64,000 bases of DNA from the NCBI GenBank assembly GCA_945643635.1, contig CALZFC010000030.1, forward strand, positions 1,074,501-1,138,500, in the 5' to 3' direction. Positions within the stretch are counted from its first letter, which is position 1. Every line of letters begins with the position of its first letter. The notes below the pieces were generated by a model. It was not told the origin of the DNA, did no database searches, and saw nothing but the letters and a program-made list of their open reading frames with translations. Positions 23,677 through 35,653 of this stretch are shown piece after piece. The stretch is from Allodiplogaster sudhausi (lineage: Eukaryota > Nematoda > Chromadorea > Rhabditida > Diplogasteridae). The position numbers and the translations under genes were made by a program.

Positions 23677-23826
23677 TTTTAGTCCTCCACTTCTGTCACC
23701 CGCTTTCTCCTGCTTTCTCATGCTTTCTCTAATTGATTGTCGATTCGTTTCTCTCACTTATTCTGACGCACAAAGCTTATTTATCAAACCAAAATTCTAA
23801 GGTTTAGGCCTCTTTTTCTTTTGGAA

Positions 23827-26066
23827 ATGGTATTTGAAACTGGGGACATTCTCGCCTTCCGCGACGAAGCACTTCGTGCGGCGGACAATGTGAGACGTTT
23901 GCTTATTTTTTTTACTCGTTATTACTTTATTAGTTTTAATATTTCCTTACATTAGTTACTTTTATTATTAATTACTTAAACTTACTTACCTTTTACTTGC
24001 TTAAACATATACACGTGGCACTCCATACATACACCAAACACAATCCAGGTGAGCCTCGCCGGCTCCGCTTGCCACGGCGCCTTCGACCAACTCATCGTCA
24101 AGGCAACGGCAGCCATGCGAGCCATCATCAAGGGAGAAACTGTTCGACAGCAGATTTGGCATTTCTTTTCACATCAACAAACCTATTCTGAATTTTAAAT
24201 TTGTTTGAATTTTAGAACGAGAAAACAAAATAAGAGCAATAAATAATTGCACTTTCATGTGTAATTCAACATTCTTGATGTATATGTATATACATATATA
24301 ATTTTTTTATTGACCTTATCTTTTTCTCGTTCTAAAATTCGAACAAATTCACAGAATAGGTTTGTTGATTTTCGCTCTGCAGATTTAGTTTCCGACGAAT
24401 AATAAACGAGTAGTTTTTAAGCATGGATCGGTTCGCCTCTTCGTAAAAAAAATAGATCCATAAAGTTTGAACGATTTTTATCTTATCATTTCAGAATTAT
24501 AGTTATTTCAAATCTCACATGTAGAGAACTCGCTACTGTAGATTTCAGCTCCCTCCTATTTTACCACGCTCTCTCGGGCTTAGAACAGGCGAGACAGTAG
24601 CGCTAGAGACAATAATTATTCACTGGATAACTCCATTAATAGCAAACAATTAAATTCCGTTCTGTCCAACTCTCAAAATTTCTAGTTTGCTGTTGTTCCA
24701 GTTGCCGCCTGGTTCTGCTGTCGAATTCATCGCGGAAATTAGACGAGAAGAGAAGTCCTTCGGCCACGAAAGGCGCGACGTGGCGCGCTTCAACTTCTGC
24801 AAGGTTCTCGCTGGCGTCATCGACAAGTACGAGCAGCCGGCAGACGCCGCTCAGGTAAGACGTTCATCTGTCTCTCCCCGTTTTGCTTTCAATAATAAAA
24901 TAATTCAATTTTCTTCTGATATTCTTACAATCAAGTGTCCTAGTACTTTGGATTGAGTTAATTAGATATGATTTAAAAGATATAAATTTAAGATTGCGCC
25001 GAGGAGAGACAACGCGAATGAGAATCCTTCTCTCCCGGTTGAACTCTCCACATTCAGGCATCGTATGCATGAAAGAAAGCCTCTTCACGTCATGTTCAAC
25101 ATGTCAGTATTTTCGACTCATTGATTCTTTTATCTTGGCATTTCATATTTTTTCTACGAGACAATTTTCTAGCATTAGTTTTATAAGATTGCAAATTACT
25201 GGTATAAGAGAACTTAAAATCACGAGCAGTGATATGTTCATATTTTTTTTTGGCATAGTACATACGTATTTTGCAATATCTACATCCCGTGTAAGTAGAT
25301 ACAATTGATTATTGCTTAGCCCACAGCTTCCGCTTCCAACACCGTTGCTTCCGATTTTGACTGTGAAAGCTGAGCCGATGAACGTTGTCCTCTGCGATGA
25401 GGCAGAGCAGTCAAGCTTCAGCAATGTCCAAGGCAGCGAAAACTCCGATCCGCCTCCTCAGCTCTCTCCACCTCAAGGTTAATAAATACTTTCTGTCTTT
25501 GAGGTATGTATTCCAATTTTTTTCAAGAAGCTAACCTATATTTATTATATCTGCGTATCTTTCAAGTTGCTACGCAAGATCGTCGCATGGACGAGGACGT
25601 GGCAGCCGTGGCGGCAACAGAAACTCCTCACAATCATACAAGCGCGGGCTCTGCGAACCAGCGACCAAGGAAATATGGTAAAGTTGTAGTATTATTTTGT
25701 ATACCATGAGTAAACAAAGCATAACTTTGAGGTTTATGCTTCGTTGTTAAGCTTGGACTTTTTATGACCTGATATTTGATTCAACTTGACAGCTCGCCGA
25801 GCAGAGAAAGCAGCAACTCTGCCGGCTCGCTGCTCGGCTGCCTTCACTGGGCCTGCTTCCAACACGCGAAAAGCGACTCAGAAGCTATCAGTGTATAATT
25901 TTTTATATTATTACTTTGTATCTCTTTAAATTCCTTTTTAGAGAATATGTGGATTTTTCTGTTAGTTTTTTTAAATATATATTTTAACTTAAATTCTATT
26001 TTATAGAATGAAGCCTGATGGAAAGTATTCGTGCAGCTTTCCGAGCTGCGATAAGACGTTCACCAA
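23827..26066 (+). pseudogene. C2H2 zinc-finger paralogue B, truncated within finger 1
   Basis: Exons 23827-23889, 24049-24141, 24702-24854, 24993-25102, 25320-25477, 25567-25677, 25793-25886 and 26007-26066 align with gene C in sequence and phase, and the first six junctions are intact. Two lesions follow. The exon 7 donor is AT instead of GT (GAAGCT|ATCAGT). Immediately after exon 8 (SCSFPSCDKTF) the sequence enters a GGGCC-rich element and no exon 9 is found, so both His ligands of finger 1 and all of finger 2 are gone. The N-terminal domain could still be expressed without DNA-binding fingers. Confidence 0.8.
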
Positions 26067-26485
26067 GTGCCCTTGGGCCCGGGCCGGCCGGCCCAAATTT
26101 CCAAGGCCCTGTAGGGCCGGGCCGAACCGGGCCCTGGGCCCGATTCTGCCCGTTTTTCGAAAATATGCTAGCGAACATGCTTACGACCGACCGAACTCTT
26201 GTTGATCATGAGTAATTTTGAAGTTCAGGAGTCATATTCCGCCTCAGAATTAAATAAATGAGAACCCTTTTGAACAGGAAGTTAAAAGAAGTAAGTTTCG
26301 CTAAGAAAATGACGAATTAAAAATTGGAATTTGACATTTTTAAATAATCGGGCCGGCCGGGCCCAAATTTCGAGGGCCCGGGCTGGCCAGGCTCAAAATT
26401 CAAGGGCCCTAAAACTGCGGGCCGGGCCGGGCCGAGATTTTAGGCCCTAAGGGCTGGCCGGGCCCACAAAAGTAGGGCCCACTTG
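26064..26485. mobile_element. GGGCC-rich foldback element (about 420 bp)
   Basis: Both ends carry palindromic GGGCCC/GGCCGGCC clusters with AAATTT spacers around an AT-rich, non-repetitive centre. The outer sequences CAAGTG and CACTTG are inverted, although the left CAAGTG could be host sequence. No target duplication is visible. It looks like a non-autonomous DNA transposon; the superfamily is unknown. Confidence 0.55.
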
Positions 26486-27813
26486 CATCTCTGCATGCAA
26501 TTCAAGGTTCGAAGTGTCCTGGCCCATTCTCGGTGGTATGGCATTTGGTCAGTGAAACTTATGGTTGGGTAGAAAAGCTATCAATCAACTGCTCCTCTTC
26601 ATTTGAGTGCACGGATCAGCGTGACCGGGGTTGAACGAGAGAACAAAAGCATTCGTCCAACAATGCCATCGTATGTATGCATTTTATGCAATTTGATGAA
26701 CCATCCAATTTAGAGACGTTATGAAATGTTTCTGAAATGGAAATCCTTTTGCAAATTTCGATTCATGATCGAAAACCTGTTTAGTCGTACATCAGTGAAG
26801 CCGTGTGATTAGCTCCGTCCACGGAAGGAGCCCCGATCGAATAAGATGGTCATGCGCGACAAACGCAAAATTCAAAGTCAAATGAGGAATAATTTGGACT
26901 ATAATTAACTTGTATAAAACGAACGCCAAGATACGTAGCTGTATCGAATCACCTGCAATGCGAGTGCATGAGCAAACGGACGATGTGTGGACAGGAGAGG
27001 AGGACGAAAAGGTCGCTCGGGTCGACAGCAGCAGCTTGAGTGAATGAAAGTAGAAGGGTGCTGATGCGACAGCTCTCCCCATTATATGTATGTTCATACA
27101 TAGCTCCTCACCTCACCATCAGTATCTCTTGCTCTCTTATCCTCGCGAAATACACTCCGATTTGAAGAGGGATGGTAGTCAAAATGCACTCGACAGAGGC
27201 CTCGCATCCGCCAAGAAATCTACAGGAATGATTCCAATTTTGTCCCTGAAGTCAAAGGGGAGAAGCGGTTCAATAAAATTATAGAAATTCCTGTGAAAAG
27301 AAAAATTGTTTTTGAGGCAGGCATTACTGTGATTTTACTTCTGAGGGAATGTCGTGTTTTTCGGCCTATAGACTAACGAACCAGCTCACAAATCCACATG
27401 AAAATATCTTTTAGCGTTCTATGCATTTATGACTCATTGTCATCTGGGGGATTCTTCACTTTTCCCTTATTCGGATATAGAAAAATTAACATTCTAGATT
27501 TTTATTTTGTTTTAGCTTTTTTTCTCTTTATTGCAAGTATAAATTCACATATTCCATATTACATATTCTATTTGCTTGTCAATTTCTTTCAGCTCACAAA
27601 TCCATATGAAAGTATCTTTGAGCCTTTGATGCATTTATAACTCATTGGGGATACGTTTCCCTTATTCGGATAGAAAAATTAAAATACTATATATTTTTCT
27701 TTTGTTCTTTGTTGCCAAGTATATGCAGATATTCCAATGCCCATTTATTTGCTAGGAGTGTGGATGAGGGAGAGGAAGGGGATAGCGGGGAGTGGAGAGA
27801 AGAAGGATGGTGC
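26486..27813. other. Intergenic, with an inverted upstream fragment of the zinc-finger family
   Basis: About 26900-27340, read on the minus strand, matches the region upstream of gene A (about 1290-1640), including a decayed version of its hairpin near 27010-27050. No exon 1 follows, so this is an orphan promoter piece. 27380-27810 resembles the 3' flank of SSQ-like copy 1. Confidence 0.6.
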
Positions 27814-30225
27814 TTATTTCGGGGCGAAGTAAGCCGAGGTAGTGCCAGGGGCGCCGCCGCCGCCGCCGCTGCCGACGGCGAAGTAGGCGGACTGGCCGGG
27901 GATTGCCTTGGCCCCCCCGCCGCCGCCTCCGCTCGCGCCGCCTCGACCGACGCCGAAGTACGCGGACTTCGCGCCGCCGCCGCCGCCTGAAGAGAATACA
28001 AGAATACATACAGTGGTGTTGACGATGGAATGACGCACCACCGCCAACGCCGAAGTAGGCAGACGTGGCTCCGCCTCCGCCGCCGCCGCCGGTGGGAGCA
28101 GGAGGGGGAGGAGCAAATCCGCCGCCAGCTCCACCCACCGCGGTCATCGTGGACGCTCCTCCGCCGAACGGCGCGCCGCCCACAGCCGTCATCGTCGAGG
28201 CTCCTAAAAAAAATGAGTATATATCTCACGCCCACCCGTCCGCATATCAGATATTGTATCGAATTTGCCAAGATCTAACCCTTGGGGGCTCCGCCGATGG
28301 CGGTCATGGTGGAAGCTCCGAGTCCCATGGGGGCTCCGCCCACTGCCGTCATGGTGGAAGCTCCGCCTCCCATGGGGGCTCCGCCCACTGCCGTCATGGT
28401 GGAAGCTCCGCCTCCCATGGGGGCTCCGCCCACTGCCGTCATGGTGGAAGCTCCGCCTCCCATGGGGGCTCCGCCCACTGCCGTCATGGTAGAAGCACCT
28501 GAAATGATTTTATTCCTATATTTTATATTCATTTGCCTTCCTCTATTTTCTCGTAAGCGGTGGTCGGAATGGATTTCCTAATCAACTTGCCCCTGGGTGC
28601 TCCGCCGATGGCGGTCATGGTAGAGGCGCCGCCGCCAAGAGGAGCGCCGCCAACGGCAGTCATGGTCGAGGAGCCGCCGCCAAGGGGAGCGCCGCCAATT
28701 GCGGTCATCGTCGATTCTGGAACGAAGCACTTATACTTTAGAAACATGAGTAAATCATACGTTCTTTCTACTTTAGAAACTAATATTTATTTTCTTCCAA
28801 ATTAATCATATTACGACCTCCACCGCCGCCTCCAATCCACCCAGAGCCGTCATGGTGGAGGCTCCGCCGCCGTCGTACGCCGGAGGGGGAGGCGACAGAG
28901 CAGCTCCGCCAACGGCCGGAGACCCACCGACTGCAAAGTACGCGGACTGGGCGCCGCCACCGCCGCCGCCGAAAACTCCGAAGTCCGCCTCCCATAGGGG
29001 CTCCTCCCACTGCCGTCATGGTGGAAGCTCCGCCTCCCATAGGGGCTCCGCCCACTGCCGTCATGGTGGAAGCTCCGCCTCCCATGGGGGCTCCGCCCAC
29101 TGCCGTCATGGTGGAAGCTCCGCCTCCCATGGGGGCTCCGCCCACTGCCGTCATGGTGGAAGCTCCGCCTCCCATGGGGGCTCCGCCCACTGCCGTCATT
29201 TTGGAAGCTCCGCCTCCCATAGAGGCTCCGCCCACTGCCGTCATGGTAGAAGCTCCGCCTCCCATGGGGGCTCCGCCCACTGCCGTCATGGTGGAAGCTC
29301 CGCCTCCCATGGGGGCTCCGCCCACTACCGTCATGGTGGAAGCTCCGCCTCCCATAGGGGCTCCGCCCACTGCCGTCATGGTGGAAGCTCCGCCTCCCAT
29401 AGGGGCTCCGTCCACTGCCGTCATTGTGGAAGCTCCGCCTCCCATGGGAGCTCCGCCAACCGCAGTCATGGTAGAAGCACCTGAAATGATTTTGACTCAT
29501 TTTGCCCTCCTCAATTTACTCGTAAGCGGTGGTCGGAATGGATTTCCTATTCAACTTGCCCCTGGGCGCTCCGCCGATGGCGGTCATGGTGGAGGCACCG
29601 CAGCCGAGAGGAGCGCCGCCAACGGCAGTCATGGTCGAGGAGCCGCCGCCAAGGGGAGCGCCGCCAATTGCGGTCATCGTCGATTCTGGAACGAAGCACT
29701 TATACTTTAGAAACATGAGTAAATCATACGTTCTTTCTACTTTAGAAACTAATATTTATTTTCTTCCAAATTAATCATATTACGACCTCCACCGCCGCCT
29801 CCAATCCACCCAGAGCCGTCATGGTGGAGGCTCCGCCGCCGTCGTACGCCGGAGGGGGAGGCGACAGAGCAGCTCCGCCAACGGCCGGAGACCCACCGAC
29901 TGCAAAGTACGCGGACTGGGCGCCGCCACCGCCGCCGCCGAAAACTCCGAAGTAGCAAGATGCTCCTGAAGTAAATCAATATTAGGATGAGATTAATTAG
30001 GTGGGAGATTCTCATTATCAGTGGAGAATAGTGGAGGCGTTTTTTGGTGTGAATTGAGATAGAGATGGCAATGGGACGGTGTGACTCTAACGAACCAGGA
30101 GCTGCACCGCCTCCGCCTCCACCGCCGAGCGGCTAGTTCCCTCCAGCAACCGGGGTCGGAGAGAAGTACGCCGACTCTTGTCCTCCGCCGCCGCCCGCGC
30201 CCGCTCCAAAGTAGACTGATGACAT
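27814..30225 (-). pseudogene. SSQ-like repeat gene, copy 2, expanded and frameshifted
   Basis: Same gene as 18765-20211 but with exons 2-4 present twice. Order on the minus strand: exon 1 30225-30096; exon 2 29965-29787; exon 3 29685-29560; a long exon 4 from 29480 with about eleven 45-bp units, fused out of frame near 28983 to a second exon 2 ending at 28818; exon 3' 28716-28591; exon 4' 28498-28280; exon 5 28203-28039; exon 6 27986-27814. Both exon 2 copies carry a 7-nt deletion that breaks phase (179 nt against 186). Exon 1 has the same in-frame TAG (30135-30133). Exons 5 and 6 remain open and identical in length to copy 1. Confidence 0.7.
28984..29480 (-). repeat. 45-bp tandem array (15-residue sperm-protein unit)
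   Basis: About eleven tandem units encoding STMTAVGGAPMGGGA on the minus strand, against about five in copy 1. The array ends abruptly at the junction with exon 2 sequence, as expected from unequal exchange between repeats. Confidence 0.85.
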
Positions 30226-30316
30226 CGTTGAGGTGGAAGATCGCTCAGATGATCGGAGTTATCACCGAGGAAGGAGAATAAGATGACTCTTCACTCAATT
30301 CCAGCCCTTTTATATG

Positions 30317-30935
30317 CCCGAGTTTGCCCATTTGTTGCACTTTGCGGGCTGAACTTTCAGGACTGCAAGAATTTTTGAATTAGCAGAATTTGGTTTTTTG
30401 CAATGTAATTGTTGATTGCCACGTTTCTGCACTCAAATACTGCACTTCATGCAATTCGGGGTGTTTACAAGATCTCTCACTACCAGAGATAGGAAGGGAA
30501 CAAATTTAAATTTTCTTATTTTGTTCATATTTCGTCACTTTGCACATTAAGGACATTGTGGAGTCCTTTAAAAAGTGAAAGTACTTAATTATGAAAGAGC
30601 AAACTGTAAGTTCATGACTTGAAGGCTTCCTCCCCATTGCTCATTTCCACCTTCGCACCCCTTCGCGCGTGGCTGGGCGGGTTCTTTCTCTTCCTGCCAT
30701 CGACGATTCTGCTCATTTCCCATCGTCGAAAAGTCGCTTGTTTTGTCGTTTACTCGTACAGGACAAAGTAACTTTTAAACGGAAACAAAAAATTTTTAAG
30801 GAGAAAATCGACAATAAACACCTATCCAATACTCTTTTTCTATGATTTTGCTGGTGAAATATTAACAACGAATCAAGCATACATCGAAATAGAGAATTCA
30901 GAAGATAATGTTAATATTAGTTCTTTCTGGTAGAA
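30317..30935. other. Shared spacer between divergent SSQ-like copy 2 and its neighbour
   Basis: Near-copy of 20303-20951 and therefore a candidate bidirectional promoter region. No exon recognised. Confidence 0.55.
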
Positions 30936-31980
30936 ATGGCGCAGTCGCTGCTCAGAGCCTTCCTGGTCGGCGCGGCTGCTGGAGCCATCGGAGTCTACTG
31001 GCACTTTGCCAAGAATGGTCAGCAGGGAATGAGAAACGAAAGAAAGAAGTGATCCAACTTATCATCAGTGAAATTATAAATTATTGAACACTCTAGACGG
31101 ATAACAAAAACCATTTTCAGACTTTTTACATTCATTTTTATTATAATTTTGTAATTTAGATGAAGCAAAGAAAAAAATGGCTCTCGAGGCGAAAGGAGGC
31201 AGCCAAGGAAAGAGGTTGCGTCTGTTGAAACTGCTGCTCTCTATCCCTCACTCTTGGCTCTCTCTTTCTCTCTCTCTCTTTTCTCTCTCACAACCTTCTC
31301 TCTCTCTCTTCTCTCTCTCACTCCCTTCTCTCTATCTTCTTTCTCACTACTCCTTTCTCTCTTCAGTGCCGAATCTCTCCCCCCTGACCACACTCGTCGC
31401 AAGCGTCGTCTTATTGTGCCGCCCCTCCTTGCCCCATTTTCTACTGCTCTTCCCAAGAAGAGGAGCCGGTTCGTGGAAATTTATAAGCAAAACAAAGTAT
31501 GTTAAAATTAATAAAATGGAAATGACATATAAATAATAATATAAATACAAATTGAGGGATCATGCTAAGACGCCGGCGCCGTCCGGCCAAGCTGGCCGCC
31601 GTCAGACAAAGTCGCACTCTCTCGAAGCCGTGAATCCAGCCGTCGTCAAAGCTGTCTGCAACCGCTCCAGGGCCCCCGCACCGTACGTCCTTTTTCTCCC
31701 TCTGAAATTCAAAATGAAAGTTAAAAGCCAATTCCTTTCGAGGTTTGCGCCTTCGACTGTTGCGAAAGAGGCTGAACTGGAGATGCTGGGGAGGTCGCCT
31801 GACTCCTCCCTGTCGGCCATTGAGACGGCGAGCCAGCTCAACAACGCTGTCACCCCCGCTCTCTTCGCCTCTTCTTCCCTCATTTCCGCTGGCGACAAAA
31901 TGTTAGAGAACAATTTGTATACTTTTGGAGAGTTCTATGGCCGGCTAACGGCAAACAAGAAATTTAAAGTTGAAAGTTGA
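30936..31980 (+). CDS. Unknown TM plus basic protein, copy 2, five exons, about 205 aa
   Basis: Exons 30936-31017, 31160-31214, 31367-31496, 31570-31682, 31743-31980; 618 nt with stop, phases consistent. No family recognised. Residues 5-25 form a Gly/Ala-rich hydrophobic helix (FLVGAAAGAIGVYW), then a charged segment, a basic block TRRKRRLIVPP, and a C-terminal part rich in Ser/Ala/Glu ending FKVES. The donor used in copy 1 after exon 3 is mutated here (GT to AT), so I use a GTATGT donor 14 nt downstream, which restores the frame. It sits divergently beside an SSQ-like gene in both units, so testis or sperm expression is a reasonable guess, not shown. Confidence 0.45.
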
Positions 31981-33200
31981 AAAAAACCTTCGAAACAAAC
32001 AATACAAAAATTTAGTTTTATTTTATTTTAGCTATTTTAGTGACAAGGACCTCGACACAGCGTGCGGCATTTCTCCGAGGTCTCGCCTCTTTTTGTTGGA
32101 AGTCAAAATTTATGAACAATTTCTATGAAACCGAAATGAATGAACTTCTTGATGTCCAATGATTCAGAGCGGATAAAGTGCACTAGCCACTTGGCTCTCT
32201 CACCGTCTGTCGGCCCTCGCTGCTCTCTTCACTCCGCCCTCACCCTTTCAGCTCGTCTCTTTCTTTCTAAATAAAAAATGTTTCTGAATATGTTGTTTCA
32301 TCATTTTCCATTACATTCACTTCAAGATGTAAGCAAAAAATTTTTTTTAAGAAACCTAGGACAGTGACATTGAGCGTACTAGTTATGCTTGGCGATAAGA
32401 AGACAATTATGTACAATAGAATTCCGTTTTAGAAGCATGAAGCGTACTCATGTACATACAAATTTGCTACCGCTTATTTCGCTCGTGCAGATGCTCTGAG
32501 GACAAATTGTTTATAAACATACGATACGAGCGAGAAAAGACTGCAGAAAATTTAGAGATTCCTGGCGAAAGAAACAGACAACAGCTTAAAAAAAACCTAT
32601 GACAGCGGTATAGTGTAATGCATAGTTATGCTTGGCGATGAACAGACAATTATGTACAATACAATTCCGTTCTAGAAGCATGAACTCAAATGTTGCTTTC
32701 GCGTATTTCGATCGTGCAATGTTTTTTTTTTGAGAATAAAATCTAAATGCCCACTTTTATTTCGCAATGTTCGAAACATAATTTTATTTCCCAATCGTAT
32801 GTACCGCCATGACTATCTGTTTTCTCCAGCTTCCTGCTGTTTATCTCCGTAAAGCGCCCGTGGAAACCTCTCGCCAGTACGGCAGCAAGCGCAGCGCCAT
32901 GCCCCGTCCAACAACTCCAGTAGGACCAGGGGCACCAGCACCAGGCCCCGGTCTACCTCGAGCACGGTATCATGCCCGCGCTCAGCAGCTCCAGAAGGGT
33001 CAGGGCTACCGGCAGCAAGTCCCCCGTCCACTCCACAGTCCGCAGCATGGAATGCAGTGGGCTGTATTTTGACGGCAATCCAGCTTGAAAATAGCTTGAA
33101 AATGTCTTTTCGCCGGGATGAGGGATCAAGATTGGGGATATAATTAGGTGAAAGAGGAGCTGTATAATTAAGAGGTGCTGTAGTATCAGCAGACGGGCTA
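31981..33200. other. Intergenic part of duplication unit 2
   Basis: Carries a diverged direct repeat (about 32340-32450 and 32590-32690, core AGTTATGCTTGGCGAT) and the second copy of the Gln/Pro-rich relict block (32730-33090, with an 87-codon frame at 32809-33072). Nothing else recognised. Confidence 0.5.
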
Positions 33201-33250
33201 GGTCACTCACTCACTCAAGCTGCTGCCGTCTCCCCGAGTGAGTGGTGACC
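33201..33250 (+). promoter_or_regulatory. Conserved upstream hairpin, zinc-finger gene C
   Basis: Longest version of the hairpin: GGTCACTCACTCACTC pairs with GAGTGAGTGGTGACC around a 19-base loop, about 155 bp upstream of the start codon. Confidence 0.5.
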
Positions 33251-33404
33251 TTTTAGTCCACCACTTCTCTCATCACCCGCTTTCTCATGCTTTCTCGCAC
33301 AGATTGCCGATTCCTTTGTTTCGCGTATTTTGGCACACAAAGCTATTTATTTTCTTATTTATTAAAAAAAATTCTAAGGTTTAGGCCTCTTCTTCTTTTT
33401 AGAA

Positions 33405-35653
33405 ATGGAAGGAGTCGGCGGTGTCCTCACCTTCAGCGACGAAGCACTTCGTGCGGCTGACAATGTCAGACTTTTGCTTATTTTTTATTCCTTATTACTT
33501 TACTCCGTTTAATATTTCCTTACCATTAGTTACTTTTATTATTAATTACTTAAACTTACTTACCTTTTACTTACTTAACCATGCATACATACATACATAT
33601 ATGGCACTCCATACATTCACCATACACAATCCAGGTGAGCTTCGCGGGTTCCGCTTGCTACGGCGCATTCGACCGACTCATCGTAAAGGCAACCGCAGCC
33701 ATGCGAGCCATCATCAAGGGAGAGACGGTATGAGAGCAGATTTGACACTTATTTTGACATCAGATTTGTTCGGATCTCAGAGCGAGAAAACATTTTTCCG
33801 ACGAGATTCAAATGTTCATAGCCATTTTCGCTCTGTAGATTTAACTGTTGGTAGCAAACAATGAACTTCCATGTTGACCAACTCTCAATATATACAGTTT
33901 GATCTGCTTCCAGTTGCCGCCTGGTTCTGCTGGCGAATTCAGCGCGGAAATTAGACGAGAAGAGCGGTCGTTCGGTCACGAAATGCGCGACGTGGCACGC
34001 TTCAACTTCTGCAAGGTTCTCGCCGGCGTCATCGACAAGCACGAGCAGGCGGGAGTCGCCACTCAGGTAAGACGTCCATCTGTTTCTCCTTGTTTTGCTT
34101 TCAATAATAAAATAATTCAACTTTCTTCTGATATTCCTGCAATGAAGTGTCCTATTGCTTTGAATTAAGTTAATTAGATATGATTTTAAAGATTGAAATT
34201 TAAGATTCCGCCAAGCAGAAGCAACGCAAATGAGAATCCTTCTCTCCCGGCTGAACTCTCCTCTTTTCGGCATCTTCCGCATGAAAGAAAGCCTCTTTTC
34301 GAAATGTTCAACAAGTCAGTATTTTCGACTCATTGATTCTATTACCTTGGCATTTCATATTTTTCTACGTGAAAATTTTCTAGCATTACTTTTATAAGAT
34401 TGCAAATAACTGGCATATGAGAACTTAAAATCACCAGCAGTGATATGTTCATACTTTTTTTGACATAATGCAAACGTATTTTGCAATATCTACATCCCGT
34501 TTAAGCAGATACAAATGTTTATTGCTTAGCCCACAGCCTCCGCATCCAACACCGCCCTTGCTTCCGATTCTGCCTGTGAAAACTGAGCCGATGAACGTTG
34601 TCCTCCGCGATGAGGCAGAGCAGTCCAGCTTCAGCAATGTACAAGGCAGCGAAAACTCCGATGCGCCGCCTCAGCTCTCTCCACCACAAGGTTAATAACG
34701 TATTTACGTTCTGTCTTTGAGGTTCATATGTGTTCTAAGTTTTTCAAGAAGATAATCTTATGCGTATCTTCTGCGTATCTTTCAAGTCGCAACGCAAGAT
34801 CGTCGCAAGGACGAGGACGTGGCAGCCGCGTATCTATCTCTGCGTATCTTTCAAGTCGCAACGCAAGATCGTCGCAAGGACGAGGACGTGGCAGCCGCAG
34901 CAGCAACAAAAATTCCTCACAATCAGGCAAGCGCGGGCTCTGCGGGCCAGCGACCAAGGAAATATGGTAAAGTTGTATTATTATTTTTTATAACATAAGT
35001 AAACAACGCATAGCTTAGAGGTTTATGCTTCGTTTGCATTTAACCTCAGACTTTTTTTATAACCAAATATTTCATTCAATTTGACAGCTCTCCGGGAAGA
35101 GAAAGCTGCAGCTCAGCCGGCTGGCTGCTCCGCAGCCTTCACTGGGCCTGCTTCCAACACGCGGAAAGCGACTCAGAAGATGTCAGTGTAGAATTAAACA
35201 AAATATATATTATAACATTTTGTATTTATTTTAAAGTCTTTGTTAGTAAATAATTATGCATATTTCTTTTGCTTTTACTTATTTTAATTTTAACTTAACA
35301 TCAATTTTATAGAATGACACCGGATGGAAAGTATTCGTGCAGCTTTTCGGGCTGCGACAAGACGTTCACAAAGTATGTGTTTTTATATGTCATTCTTATA
35401 TACTATTTTTTTAAACATTATTACTTGTTAGTAAATGTTATATTTCATATGTTTAACTTTCCGATTCAGCTCGGGTCACGTCGGCCGCCACTACAGATCG
35501 TGTCACATGAACGAGCGGAGCTACGGTTGTCCGCTGTGCGAGAAGCGATTCACGCGAAAGGACAACAGGACGATGCACGTCAAGAAGGTGCACAGATGCG
35601 GAGGGGCGACGACGAAAATAACAACAACTCCCATTTCACGGCACAAGAAATAG
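33405..35653 (+). CDS. C2H2 zinc-finger gene C, complete, nine exons, 364 or 341 aa
   Basis: Exons 33405-33464, 33635-33727, 33914-34066, 34205-34314, 34530-34690, 34787-34966 (or 34856-34966), 35088-35181, 35313-35372, 35470-35653; all phases agree. It has the same architecture as gene A: an unrecognised N-terminal helical domain (FSDEALRAADN, FNFCKVLAGVIDKHEQ), a Pro-rich linker, a basic RPRKY motif, an Ala-rich segment and two fingers (FSGCDKTF, then CPLCEKRFTRKD), each with all four zinc ligands. Exon 6 begins with a 69-bp tandem duplication that includes its own splice acceptor. Either acceptor keeps the frame, giving a protein with or without 23 extra residues. This is the best-preserved full copy with canonical splice sites throughout. 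Confidence 0.8.
34770..34907 (+). repeat. 69-bp tandem duplication across a splice acceptor
   Basis: Two copies 69 bp apart, each holding the TTTCAAG| acceptor and the first codons of exon 6 (VATQDRRKDEDVAAA). The duplication is a multiple of three and therefore frame-neutral. Confidence 0.9.

Noticed and set aside
19219..29710. Long plus-strand frames (MVEAPPPMGAPPTAV and SASHGGSAHCRHG types) in both SSQ-like loci
   Set aside because: Shadow frames of the minus-strand 45-bp repeat; any repeat of 45 bp is open in several frames. The minus reading has the correct exon phases, TATA box and known protein type.
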